A stretch of 64,000 nucleotides of DNA, taken from NCBI RefSeq assembly GCF_008831285.2, contig NC_045140.1, positions 24,694,131 through 24,758,130 on the forward strand, given 5' to 3'. Source of the stretch: Nymphaea colorata (Eukaryota; Streptophyta; Magnoliopsida; Nymphaeales; Nymphaeaceae). The notes under the pieces are model-generated. The model was not told where the DNA came from. It ran no database searches and saw nothing but the letters and a program-made list of their open reading frames with translations. Below, piece after piece: positions 1-11,851 of the stretch; positions within the stretch are counted from its first letter, which is position 1, and every line of letters starts with the position of its first letter. A program made the position numbers and the translations under genes.

Positions 1-3000
1 TCTGTCTGTCCAACAATTCATTGAGCGGTCCAATTCCTTCAGGGTTAGGTGAAATCCAGCATCTGGGTCTCCTTGATTTATCAAGAAACCACCTTTCCGG
101 ATCGATCCCCGATAGCCTGTGCCGGCTCTCCCAGCTCAGAAAATTGCTTCTTCACGACAACCAACTGACCGGAACGATACCGCCGAGTTTAGGCAACTGC
201 ACCAATTTGGAAATTCTAGACTTATCCCACAACAGGATTGGTGGGAGGATTCCTAGAGAAATTGCTGCTTTGGAAAGTCTGAAGTTATACTTGAATCTGT
301 CAGGCAACTTCCTTGAGGGCACTTTGCCGTTGGAGTTGAGCAACATGAACATGGTACTGTCCATAGATTTATCTTGCAATAACCTCAGCGGTATTATTCC
401 ACCACAGCTGGGCAGCTGTATTGCAATGGAGTACCTCAATCTTTCCTACAATTCCTTCACAGGTCCACTGCCTCTTGTTCTTGGTGAGTTACCTTATCTT
501 CAAGTGCTGGACATCTCTTCAAATGGGTTTTCAGGTGAAATCCCAGAGTCATTGGAGAACTCAAAGACCCTCAACCAGCTGAACCTCTCGTTCAATGGCT
601 TGAAGGGTAGAGTACCAAGCGGAGGAATTTTTGAAACCCTACCGCTCAGTTCGGTTATGGGCAATCCTTTACTATGTGGGAGAATACATGGAATGCGTCC
701 ATGCAAAGGCAAAAGATCACTCTCCAGGGGTTTTATGCTCTTGCCTATTGTCCTGGCACCCTTTATTATATCCACGGTTGGGATTTTCCTTTTCTCAAGA
801 TCAGCAACTCCCCTGAGAAGAAAGTTCAGTTGTAAGAGAAACATGTCCGTCAGGGACGACGAAGATGATTCGATGCAGTTAACAGGCCACCGGTATCCGA
901 AGATCTCTTACCGAGAGCTCGTCGAAGCTACGAACAATTTCGACCGATCCAACATGGTTGGTTCCGGCAGATTCGGCCGAGTGTACAAGGGAACCTCCAG
1001 AGATGGAACTCCGATTGCTGTAAAGGTTCTCGACTGCAAGGCTGTAGAGACCGTGAAGAGCTTCAAAAGAGAGTGTGAGGTTTTAAAGAGGACGCGGCAC
1101 AGGAATCTGATTCGGACGATAACGGCATGTAGTCGGCCGGATTTTAAGGCTCTGGTCCTTCCATTAATGAAAAACGGCAGCTTGGAGAATTATCTGCATT
1201 CAAGTTCAATAGGGATGGATTTAATTCAAGTTTTGAGCATCTGCAATGACATTGCAGAGGGAATGGCTTACCTGCACCACCATGCTCCAGCGCCGATCGT
1301 TCATTGCGATCTGAAGCCAAGCAATGTCCTTCTTAACGAAGACATGACGGCGCACGTCGCGGATTTCGGAGTCTCTCGGCTCATTGTTGATGGTGGTGAA
1401 GCGATCACAATGGCGCCGGATTCTTTGTCCGGCTCTGTAACCGGCTTGCTGGTTGGATCTATCGGCTATATTGCCCCAGGTAATCTATTTTCAACGTTGC
1501 ACTCTGCCATGCATTGAATGTGTTAGAATCGACGTTTCAATTAGAGTTTGCATTAGGATCAATAGTTGGAATTAATAGTTTTAGTTGCATTTGATCTTAA
1601 ATTAGATCTTACAAATATTACATTTGCTTATTGAGAAACTTCCTGATAGGCCCTCAAACTTTATAGACACTGTTGAGAGGATATATGTTGATCGAGCCAC
1701 ATTAAAATAGTGTAGTGATTAGGGTGGGGCAGAACAAGAAATTTTTTATGAGGGGACCCAATAAAGTTTCCAAATTTTGACATGAACCTAAATGTCATTT
1801 TTCAAAATTTTTATATAAAACAAGTGAATGTTTCTAAACTTTATATGTAATTTTTTTTAATTTTTTTTGAAGGGAGCTACGGCTCCTGCGGGCCCCCTTT
1901 GGCTCCTTCCCAAGTAGTGATTTAGATAATATGAAAGAGCAACCATTGCCGAATTCTATTTCCAAAAATTTAAAAAGAAAGTGATGATCAAAATTCATGC
2001 TTTATCTGATCTAATAAAAAGGTTTCAGGCTTTCGGTTCGAAGTAATTCCTCATGAAGCGCACCCTAGTTGGCTTCATGCGAGGAAACCATGATATTTTC
2101 AAACCGTCCTTTGTTAAAGCATAGATGTTACAGTGAAAACCATGATCTCTGCAAAATATCCCAACATTGTTTTCTCTCAAAACCTGTACAACTGACCATT
2201 TGGCATTTGTCAACATTCCCAAAAGGCAAACACCAATCTGACTAATGCGTTAACCATCACTTCATAGTGGCTAATCATCAAACCATTTAATGCGGCCCTA
2301 TACATTGTCGTTCATGAACTTAACTATGTTTCCAAGTGCATAAACATTATTAGCTATATATGTTGAACATATTCAATCAACACGACCGAACTTCAGATGG
2401 TGGTTTCAGTTGATCCATCACTAAAATGGATGGTCCAGATTCCCCCTGTGATATGACAGAACATGTCATCCTGCTTTCCTTATCATGCATTGGTTGCAGT
2501 CCACGCTGTGGATGCACTAGGGCTGTGAAAGTATGAGAGTGTTGGTATATAGGGTAGAATGTTATAATATTGCCGGCCATGCACATGGCGTCAGGACCAT
2601 TTCCCGGCGGTGCCTTCCATTATGGTACGAAAAAGTGCTCCTACCACTATACTTTCAAAAGCTGCAAATGGGTGCCCCAGCATCTTTGTTATCTGCTACT
2701 GGAGTGCTCATGGCAGTGACTCACACCATTGAAAACCAAGTAGAATAAATGAAACCTTATAGATGATACCATCTTGACTGTTTTTTTAAATTGAAATGCT
2801 AAGGGGGTCGTTTGGCAGTATGAACATTTGTACATGTTTTACTTAAAGATTGAGACAAATTCATGAAATGCATGCTCTAATGCTTCATAAATTTACCTCA
2901 ATCTTTGATGCAGATTCATGAAAAATTCACATAATGTTTTATTGCCAAACGACATCTACAATAGCAAAACTTCGATTGAATCATTTTGGTTCGTTAGATA

Positions 3001-3955
3001 TATACCATCTTCAATGAGATACAAAAAGAGAAATTGGTGATCGATCTCATGGTGCGTCTACATTGTTAGTTGGTTATTGTTGGATGAAATTGTACCGGTT
3101 TTAAATTCCTTACCATCAGGAGGAGAACTAACAGTGACTGGTCTTAGGCTTTTAGGATATATATTCGGTGAAGGACCAGATAAAAAGGAACTGCTCCTGA
3201 TCCTCCCAATAGGGCCATTTCATGTGGCTGTGACCTCCTTCACATTCCACTTCTTGTTCGGGACAAATTTTATGATCCTGAATCGTGTTGATGTTGCAGA
3301 TTCTCTGTAGTGCGACATGCTCCCAAAGTTGTGAAGAAGATACTCCTGAACCCAAGTGCAGCACCAACTCTCCCTTTTTTTCTCTTCCTCTCGTCTCTCT
3401 CTCTCTCTCTCGTGGGAGAAAACATTAAATATTACACACATATGATGCCACCCAACCCACTATCAGTTCCCGCTTTTAATTTGCTGTAGAAATTAAGTTA
3501 AAGACTCTTGAACTTTTGTTCCCAATTAAAGTTCTTCTAGATTGACAACAAGGTGTTCTTGTGTGTTCAATGCAGAGTATGGTATGGGGAAACAAGCTTC
3601 TAGAGAAGGAGACGTGTACAGCTTCGGGATTCTGCTTTTGGAGATGATCACTAGAAGGAGGCCTACGGACGTGATGTTCCAGGAGGGACAGACGTTGCAG
3701 GACTGGGTTCGGGAACACTACTCTGCGGAGATGGAGCCCTTCGCAAAGGACTTCTTTGCGGTGGCACCGCCCACTAAGGACTCGGGCGACGGCACTGCGG
3801 AGGCGTGGTGGCACACCACCATGGAGTTGGTGGAGCTTGGGCTGATGTGCACCGAAACATCGCCCTCCAAGAGGCCCACCATGATCCATGTTGCAGATGA
3901 ACTGGGCAGGCTGAAGGAGTTCCTTCAACACAAGATCATTTCTTCTAGAAACTAA
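1..3955 (+). CDS. LRR receptor-like serine/threonine kinase, At2g24130 type (5' end outside window)
   Basis: Predicted plasma-membrane receptor kinase. The window opens in frame inside the LRR ectodomain; the start codon is upstream. Exons: 1-1479 and 3576-3955, joined in phase (codon G|AG) through a GT-AG intron. About seven LRRs of the LxxLxLSxNxLSGxIP type run to about nt 620, followed by a Cys-containing cap (NPLLCG, MRPC) and one membrane segment at nt 729-794. The kinase begins at ISYRELVEATNNF, with P-loop GSGRFGRVYKG, ATP-binding Lys in IAVKVL, catalytic HCDLKPSN, DFG in ADFGVSRL, then APEYG spanning the splice junction. The catalytic loop has HCD instead of HRD, so it is a non-RD kinase, a class that in plants includes many immune receptors. 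The closest remembered family is the putative LRR-RLK At2g24130; ligand and role are unknown. It stops normally at 3953-3955. Confidence 0.9.
1480..3575 (+). other. Intron of the LRR receptor kinase gene
   Basis: The intron is 2.1 kb, with donor CCAG|GTAATC and acceptor TGCAG|AG. It carries an AT-rich transposon-like relic at about 1720-1930, ending in a GC-rich patch around 1870-1910, and one MITE-like element at 2807-2953. A CT-rich run lies at about 3390-3412. I see no exon in the short ORFs here. Confidence 0.8.
2807..2953. mobile_element. MITE-like element in receptor kinase intron
   Basis: An 11-bp perfect terminal inverted repeat (gtcgtttggca at 2807-2817, tgccaaacgac at 2943-2953) bounds an AT-rich, non-coding 147-bp segment. 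The interior is also partly self-complementary. Size and termini fit a hAT-like or foldback MITE. I could not define a clear target-site duplication. Confidence 0.6.
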
Positions 3956-4584
3956 CATCTTGACAGATCACCCTCAATAAACAATTCTCTGTTTTTTTTT
4001 TAAATGGAGAAGAAGAGTGTAGATAGAGAGATGGTTAGGCCAAATTTGTTGAAGTGGCCTTGCTTTAGGCCACTGTTTGGTGAATGCTTTATGCTTTTAT
4101 GAGCAATTTATTTAATGATGACGGTTTCGTATCATACACAATGCTTCGATCCAAGAATCGACAGTTCTTATCTTCAACAGCTCGTTTCAACTTTCCCTTT
4201 TGGATTTCATGCTTTTCGCCATCTTTCATGTTGTGTCAATGGCTCTTAATCTTGCGTGTCACATATATACAAAAAAAAGAAAAGGTGGCCATTGACATCT
4301 TCAATAAATTCAAAAGGTGCATGGTCATGGTCCAAATGATTAAATAAAAGGCACTGAAAGCTAGGTCAAAATACTCAAAACCATCGTGCAACAATCGTTA
4401 GCTGTAAAATTTAATCAAACCTCAGTTTTTACGGCTTACTTAAGCTTATCTATCCTTCGAAGGCTTTACTTTGGAAAAGAAATTAATTTAAGTAAGGCCC
4501 ATCATAAACCCAGTATTGATGCCGCCAATTCAAGGAGAAGTGGCTACGTACACCTCTTACTGCATGACATGTGTTTTTATAAAC

Positions 4585-4815
4585 CTGACTCACTTTTTCG
4601 GATAAGTGTCATGCACATAAACCTATACCTATAAACCAGGTGTTCGTGACTCACTTTTTCGAATAAGTGTCATGCACATAATCCTACACCTGTGCAAGAT
4701 GCAAGTGCAAAGGTTTTGTGGCCCACTTCTTAAGATAAGTGTCACGCGCATGAGCCTGTGCATGACGCAAATGCATGGGCCCCTAGTCCACTCTTAGAAA
4801 TAAGTGTCATGAGGG
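4585..4815. repeat. Degenerate tandem repeat, about four units
   Basis: A motif of the form ACTC(A)CTTTTTCGAATAAGTGTCA followed by ATGC(A)CATAAACCT recurs at about 4589, 4651, 4728 and 4791 at roughly 65-75 bp spacing. The first two units are nearly identical in the core and later ones drift. It is non-coding, with no sign of function. Confidence 0.65.
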
Positions 4816-5944
4816 CAAATGCACACCTGCCTGTACATACAATCGGTTTTGCAATTCTGGCCATATTGGTCTGTACATGCATAGACTGATTCGGCCTGAT
4901 ATTTTAATAAAAAAAATAGCAGGAAACAATTTTTTTAATAAAGAAAAAGATCGGTACATGACGATACAAGCTGATGCGCATACAATGGATTTTTAAGATA
5001 TATTGTCCTGGATTCTTTAGTGATCGGTTGATCCAGGACAGAGATAGGAAGGAATTACAAGTAAAAAAGAGGTTAGCAGGACAGGAAATTGTTGGACCAG
5101 GTCTCTGAAATGAATCGGATCGAACTAATGGCAGTCCAAATGGATCGAATCCAGTATTGGGATTTTCAGATTTCGCCAACTCTCCCTGTATTGTGGATCT
5201 TGATTTGAGACGATATCACTCCTTTATTTCTTACTTAATGCCCAGATCTCAGGTTTGCCTGTTAATAATTGATTCGAAGGGCCTAAGCTTAATAGTTAGC
5301 GCATCTAACTCTGTTCCTTTTAGCTAATTTACAAGCTCCAGGCCGCTTAACAAAGAGAGGATCGAGCAATATTTTCACGGTTTGGACCATATTTTTTTTT
5401 AAAGTGAATCTGGAACCAACTAGGGCGAGATCTGGATCTTTATCAGATTTCAATCGGATCCCTGTCACGTTCAGATTTGGTTGTGAAACCACATAAGGAG
5501 TATGCATGAATGTAATTAACTGCTGTATGTTCATTTCTTTACCAGATCCAACCAAGCCGTTTCCGGTCCAGGCTCCAGCTCAGTAATGTGCTTTTATCCG
5601 ACCCGTTTACAGTTAATCCTAATCTCTTGCATGTCTACCATATTCGCACCAATATTTACAATCGTAATTCGAATTCAATACCTTTATGAAGCAGACTCTT
5701 ATTCCATACTTTCGAGGCATGTGAATGCTAGTCTCGGATCGTCTATTTCTGCTGCTTTTCTATTAACTCCAATTTATTTGCTTACAGATGACTCTAAAGA
5801 TCATATTCGATGAGAACATCCATGAATTTCTGTTGAAATATAAGGAATCATTTTGGATGGTAGCAGAAATACTCTTTCATAATCAGATATTTCATTTGCT
5901 TATCTTAATTCTTATATACCTCCAAGTGTTAGGCACGGGATGAA

Positions 5945-6131
5945 GATGTGAAGTTCCTTAAGAGGCTGTTTGGGGATGGTTCCATGTATCTAACCCGCAA
6001 AATTGGTTAGATTCATTGGGCATTTCACCTTAAAAAGTGTTTCAAGAATCTGCCCCTCTTTTTGAGGTAGATACATGAAACAGTAACATATTGTTGCCAT
6101 CCCCAAACTTCCTCTTAAAGGACTTCACATC
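5945..6131. mobile_element. MITE-like element with ~35-bp inverted ends
   Basis: The left end (gatgtgaagttccttaagag at 5945 onward, then gctgtttggggatgg) is matched as an inverted repeat, with few mismatches, by the sequence ending at 6131. The 187-bp interior is non-coding and contains a second inner palindrome (GAAACA/TGTTTC type). It lies directly beside the LINE fragment at 6200-6440. Confidence 0.7.
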
Positions 6132-6199
6132 TTCCACTGCCCAAGTGAGTACATCTTCCACAATGCTCAGTACTCTAATATTAATCATCACCTCTCGGA

Positions 6200-6440
6200 G
6201 CCGAGGATATATTTAGCTTTTGCAAGAGATAAAAACTTAGCTTTCTCTTTGAGGTGTTCACAGCATGTAGCCTTCAATTTTCCTGCGAACAGGGGTGAAC
6301 CCAAGTACATAACTCTTTCCTCCATCCCAGTAAGTCTGTCAAGATCTCACAATCAGCATCAGGAATATTCATGGCCACAAACATAGATTTATGCAACCCC
6401 GCCCTCTTTTCAAACTTACCAATTTCTTTAACTGTTAATA
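6200..6440 (-). mobile_element. LINE (L1-type) reverse transcriptase fragment, copy A
   Basis: The minus strand reads, across one frameshift, AGLHKSMFVAMNIPDADCEI, then LTDLLGWRKEL, then MYLGSPLFAGKLK and CEHLKEKAKF. The order GL..KS..., LG...L, YLG-PLF-GK matches the palm/thumb part of plant LINE reverse transcriptases. No intact ORF remains. Compared with copy B at 11112-11231 it lacks 12 bases between two GCAT repeats, which removes the IN residues of the GLHIN motif. Confidence 0.65.
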
Positions 6441-8458
6441 ACTCTGAACTTGGAGTATGATAGTTTCATGCATCAACTTTCAGTCATTTGGTGTGAATTA
6501 ATGCGTTCATACGTGAAATTCAATTTTGAAATGAACAGGCACACATGCGGATTAATATTTTGCCACTACTCTTGACCGCGTCCATTGTTTCTTGACAATC
6601 TTATATTTAGTAACTCATAAACCATACACTAAAAATATTATCAAAGGAAAAGAGTCTACTTTTGTTGTTTTCCAATGAGATGAGATTTTGCTGTGCTTTG
6701 ACAGAGACATATTGTCGTCAGGCGAAAGCTTTGAATAAAACCAAACTGCAGTAGAGATCAAGGCATCACTAGTTTCAACTTACTAAGTCATCAAACAATG
6801 AGATTGGCTTATCCACATCAGTGCACACGACTAAGTATGTGGTACGTATTGCTGGGCAATTCAAACAAGGGCAACTTCATACCATTTCCAAATTCGTGGG
6901 GTCATAGATTTTCTACAAAAAAAAAAAAAATGAAGATTTTTCATTTAACGGTCACTTTTTTCTATAACTTAAAAAAAGGGGCCCATATTCCTGATTTTCC
7001 AAATGCTCACCTATATTTATTATTAATTTCTAACCTTATTAAAATATGAGGCACGGTAAAGGCATTAGTGACAATGATGCACCTTTGTTTTGGTTTGGGG
7101 TTGGGTTTCAGCAGTTAGCAAAATTGAAGTCCTATTTCAGGTAAATTTGAAGTAAGAGGCCTATTCGTAAAATTATAGTTAATAGATGAACATGGATATT
7201 TAGGGATTTATGTTTCTTTCTTCATCAAATCCTCCCTCCCTCTTACCTTCTCTTTCTTTCTCTCATAAAAATATAAATAAATAAATATGTGTATAATAAT
7301 AAAACAGGTGGCTATCTAACCTTTATAAAATAGACTTGGTAGGTTTGGATTCAAAGACATTAAATGGTGGGGATTCAGTTGCAAATATATGAGACAAGTT
7401 GTTTTTTAAGAGTTCAAATTACATTTCAAAGGATGAAAGGAAAAAAGTAAAGAGAAAAACAAGTGAATTTGTTTAAATGTAATTTCTAATCTTTTTAGGG
7501 GTATTTTTAGACTCTTAAAAAACAATTTGTCATCTAGATTTGTACTTTAATATCCACCATCTGATCATTTCCAAGGTAGATGATTATCATCAAAGCCTGA
7601 CATATAAAAAGGTAGGTGTGTGTGTATATATATATATAAACTCTAGACTTTCCCAATTATCCATTCTCATAGTTAAGAAATCCTAGTATTCAAAAAACAC
7701 ACGATTTTCTTTTTTGGTTGTCAAAATATAAACTTTGTGGGCTCATCATACATCTAACAGTTTTATCATTCTTATTGCGTATGGCCTCTGCGGGTTAATA
7801 AAGGATACATATTCGTCCAATTATTTGCTTCTCATTAAATCAAGGGAGCCGATTTATGTTTTCTTTTCTGGCTTTTTTTGTAAACCTTTTAGATTTCGTA
7901 GACTCGTAATTGGTTTTTCACGGTGTGCTTGATTAGTCGGATTTTAAATTTGAGGTTCTGATTTAACAAACGTCCACCTTAAATCCAAAATTTATTTATT
8001 TCTGTACATTTAAGAATTACAAATTTAAGATCTTAATTATCATCGTTCGTCAAATTCATGAATCTTCAGTGAAGGATGATGGGTCTGATTTGACATCCAT
8101 GAGACTACAATTTCATCTTGCAATCAGCTGCCATACATCTCACGCCCATCCAAAACCTGGTTCCCAACTTAATAACCTCTTGCCTATCATAACTAATTTT
8201 GGGAACTTGTCCTTCAAGTTGAAGGAAGTTAAAGTTAGATGGATCCCGACCCGTCTTTTTCTTTATATAATTGTAACATCCCAGAAGTTTAGTCACGTAT
8301 TAAATATTGTGAGTGATCTTCAATAGCTTATAAAGGGAGGCCATTAATGTGATGATTGTCTTGGTTCCTAATCTTTTTAAGATTGGAATTGAAATTGCTA
8401 GGGAGCGGGTTGGGATTCGTCAAACCAGGGGCTCAAGCTCGGGAGTGGGCATGTTGTT

Positions 8459-8660
8459 ACATAACAAGTAGCCCTAAGCTCCTTTTGTTTCTCTCATCTC
8501 CCTATTATCAAGTCTTCTTTTGGGTGATCTTCAACTTGGATTAACCCCTCTAATAGGAGGAGTATTCATCCTACTACCTAACAAGTGGCCCAAAGCTCCT
8601 TTTGTTTCTCTCGTCTCTCTAAATATCAAGTCTGCTTTTTAGGCGATGCTTCAACTTGCA
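8459..8660. repeat. Imperfect tandem duplication, ~118-bp period
   Basis: The block ACAAGTAGCCCTAAGCTCCTTTTG... followed by a CAAGTCTTCTTTTGGGTGAT-type stretch (8459-8539) recurs at 8577-8660 with scattered substitutions and a small insertion. It is AT/CT-rich and non-coding. Confidence 0.7.
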
Positions 8661-9414
8661 TATTGGTACCTTCTTTTTTGCAATACAAGAGGTTGACACC
8701 CTAAAAATTCAAAACAACTACTGACCATCTACCAGCTTCCGCCCCATTCGATGCGCAAACCCCTTTAGGGATAAGAGTTCAACATTATTGAGGATGCCAT
8801 GGCTAAACTGATAGGAATCCAATTAACCCAACTAATATATGCTCCTTACGGACCCCAACCCCAAGTGAAAAAACACTGTTGTTGCTGATAGTAGTAATAC
8901 TTCTCTCTCCCCCCTCCAATCATAATTCACACATCTAGCTATAAGTTTAGTTACTCAACTGAAACTATGTAAATTTTCTTATCAATTACTCATTAGCTAT
9001 TGCAAAGCTACGTCTAGTAGTACATCTAATGGTCCTGTCATACCAACAGCTAAAGATAAAATTTACTGAAAAAACACCGGAATTAAGTGTTTGGTATTAA
9101 TAAGGCTGCTCTGGTAGGCAGGACGAACGAGAACCGTTTTATGCATGAAGCATTACCCACACTGTTACCATGATTACGATGCTGAGGCAATAAGACAAAT
9201 GGATTTTGTTGACTTAAAAGATAGATAGATTCGAGATGTAGGTTGGTGAAACAGATGGAGCTGCTCCATCAAACGATTCCTCTCCGCAAGCCATTAAATT
9301 TGACCGTCCCTCCATATTTTCTGAAGATTTATTGGGAAAAGGTCCCGGCTCCGACAACTCCTTGCGTTTGTTTAGTAGCCAGTAGTAGCATATCTCCACC
9401 AACCCTCACACGTC

Positions 9415-9441
9415 ATATATATATATATATATATATATATA
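9415..9441. repeat. (AT)n microsatellite
   Basis: Uninterrupted AT dinucleotides, 27 bases, followed by a short purine-rich GA stretch. Confidence 0.95.
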
Positions 9442-9920
9442 CGAGGGAGAAAGAGAGAGATTTGTAGGGTCATCATGTCTAAAAAGTCTAAGCGTACATG
9501 AGGAATAAATTCTCTTTTCTGTCTCTTCTCCCTTCTCTGAATTCATCGTGATAAAGACACGGAGTTCGTGAGGCTTCATCACCAAACCTGCCCTAAATGA
9601 TTGCCATTGTTAATTCTGTAAATGAGGAGGAAAAGAAAGACGTATTGTTATCCCTAAGGACAGAGACAAGAACATAGCTCTCATATCTCTTCCTTTGATG
9701 GCTTCTTATCTCTGTCCTTTGATGGGAAAGCCATTGCTGATTCTTGGACAAAAACCTTCGATTTCTAAGCCCCCACCCACTTGCACGAAGTCGCTCACAG
9801 CTGGAAGCAGCTCCACTCCATGAAAAGATTTCTCAGAAAATGGAAGGATCAGATAAAACTAATAAAAAATTGAACCTTATCTCAAGAAATTAACGGCATC
9901 GTGAGTCCCCACATCGAAAT

Positions 9921-10245
9921 AGAGCTGCACATGAGCCGAGTGAGTCAAGCTTGACTCAACTCAAAAAATTCAAGCTCGAGCTTCAACTCAAATCAAGCTC
10001 TATGGAACGGGCTCAAGCTTGGCTCAACAATACAGTGTCAAGCTCGAGGTCAACTCATTTAACTAGTTTTTGTTAAGTTTGTTTTGTTTTTGTGTTTGTT
10101 TTTTTAACTCGTTCACTCGTTTAGTTGCACTTATTTAGCTATTCTTTCATTATATTTCAGTGTTCATTGTCTAATCGAACTCGAATCGAGTTTTGACAAG
10201 TGAATTCGAGTTGAATCGAGCTACTCGACATATTGCGCAGCCCTA
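9921..10245. mobile_element. CAAGCTCGAG-rich MITE-like repeat
   Basis: Imperfect inverted ends (AGAGCTGCACATGAGCCGAG at the left, with CGACATATTGCGCAGCCCTA at the right) enclose a segment dense in CAAGCTCGAGCTT and AACTCGAATCGAG motifs. This is a common non-coding repeat type in plant genomes. A related, more diverged copy lies at 23772-24103. Family membership is inferred from composition and termini only. Confidence 0.55.
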
Positions 10246-11111
10246 CATCTAAATAACAACATTCAATCGGTCTTCTACATACTTTACGCACCCATTAGCT
10301 CATTCGTTGTTCCATTATTACAGAACCATTAGTGGGCAACTCACCAACTTTTGCCGCCAGATACGGGGGAGCGACAGCTTCAGGAGGGTAGTGGTGCACT
10401 TCCAACTTGGTGCAACCTACCACTCACAGAATTCGAACTGACGACATCCTCTTTGAGGCTTCCATCCATATTATTAACAATCAAAATAAATAAGATGAGT
10501 CATATGCGAATTGGAAAGAAGACATGAATGCAAGGAAGTAACTGGAAAGGAGGAAATTTATAGAGGAAAAGCAAGTTGGCCACAAGTGGGAGTCGGGCTA
10601 ATGGCACTTCTATTTGAGAAAAATAAAACGTCGCTAAAGGTAGACCTTTTTCTGACAGGTCGTCTCTCAACATAAAACTTTTTAACTTTCAAGAGGCAGT
10701 TTGATAATAATAATACATTGTTACTTGAATCTATACTTATATTTGTCACATTGTCTCATCCCATGTTCATGGGACAGTAAGAAAATGTTATAGTTCTGTA
10801 TGGGATCGTGTCAAAGGCATTCTATCTAAAAAACAAAAAAACAATCTGATTTTCATTTTTGTCCTCACAAATAAAAGTAAATTTTCAGTCTTAGGAGAAT
10901 TTCAGTCGTTTTTTTGAGCCCGAAACACGTGCACAAAGCTCGAACACATCACCTCCTAGGGTCATGCATGCTTCGCCTCCCACTCCAATGAATGCTTTTT
11001 TTAATTTGTTAAAAACTTTATATTGTAGGGCCTTTAATGAGGCTGGAATTGTGGGATTTTAAAACTAAAATTTTCGCTTTTAATTAAATGAAAATTATAT
11101 TATCGAACAAA

Positions 11112-11231
11112 AGAAGGGCGGGGTTGCATATTAACTAGCATAAATCTATGTTTGTGGCCATGAATATTCCTGATGCTGATTGTGAGATCTTGACAGACTT
11201 ACTGGGATGGAGGAAAGAGTTATGTACTTGT
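11112..11231 (+). mobile_element. LINE (L1-type) reverse transcriptase fragment, copy B
   Basis: The plus strand reads AGLHIN, a stop, HKSMFVAMNIPDADCEILTD, then LLGWRKELC. The GLHIN..KS core is a recognised LINE reverse-transcriptase signature. Nearly every base matches the reverse complement of 6300-6411. Similarity ends abruptly after GTTATGTACTTG. It is a dead fragment. Confidence 0.65.
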
Positions 11232-11794
11232 ACTTAATTTAAATTATTGTTTAAAATTTAAAACTTGAAATAAGGTGATACAAGCCGGTACGTTTGTCTC
11301 ATGGCATCGAATCGATCTTTACAGCACCGGGCCTAACGCTCACTTTGTTTGTAATTTTTATAATTTTTTTTACTCAAATAAAAGCGGCTTCTACACCATA
11401 CACGCGCACATATTTATACATGGAGAGATAGAAAGAGAAACAGTGACGTCGCTCTAAAAACCATGGCATGGCTAGAAGTTGTGTTTTTGCAATCTACTTT
11501 TATATGTCCATTCAACATCATGCATTCAATTGAATAATATTTACAATTTTTCGTCTTCAAATCTGATACGTTGTAGGTTGTCAATATTTGTATATGTTAA
11601 GATAATTTAAGTTATAATTATGCCATTTAGAACGTAATGTACGTAGGTAGGTCATGATATACGTTGAATTTATGCAAAGCTGTATCATTTATAAAACATG
11701 TAAACGCTTTGTAAATGATAGTAAATGTGTGTAAGGATGGCAATGGGCCGAGTATCAAATGGGTAGTTGGGTACTTGCCTATAAATTAGGTTGC

Positions 11795-11820
11795 TATATA
11801 TATATATATATATATATAGT

Positions 11821-11844
<24 letters not shown>
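11795..11844. repeat. (TA)n followed by (GA)n microsatellite
   Basis: About 12 TA units are followed, after GT, by 12 GA units. The same TA-then-GA order is seen at 26881-26954. Confidence 0.95.

Positions 11845-11851
<7 letters not shown>

Noticed and set aside
2025-2222. 65-codon minus-strand ORF in the receptor-kinase intron
   Set aside because: It is within a well-supported intron and no motif is recognised.
10330-10480. Possible SINE: B-box-like GTTCGAATTC on the minus strand
   Set aside because: No clear A box, tail or target duplication; the B box alone is too weak.
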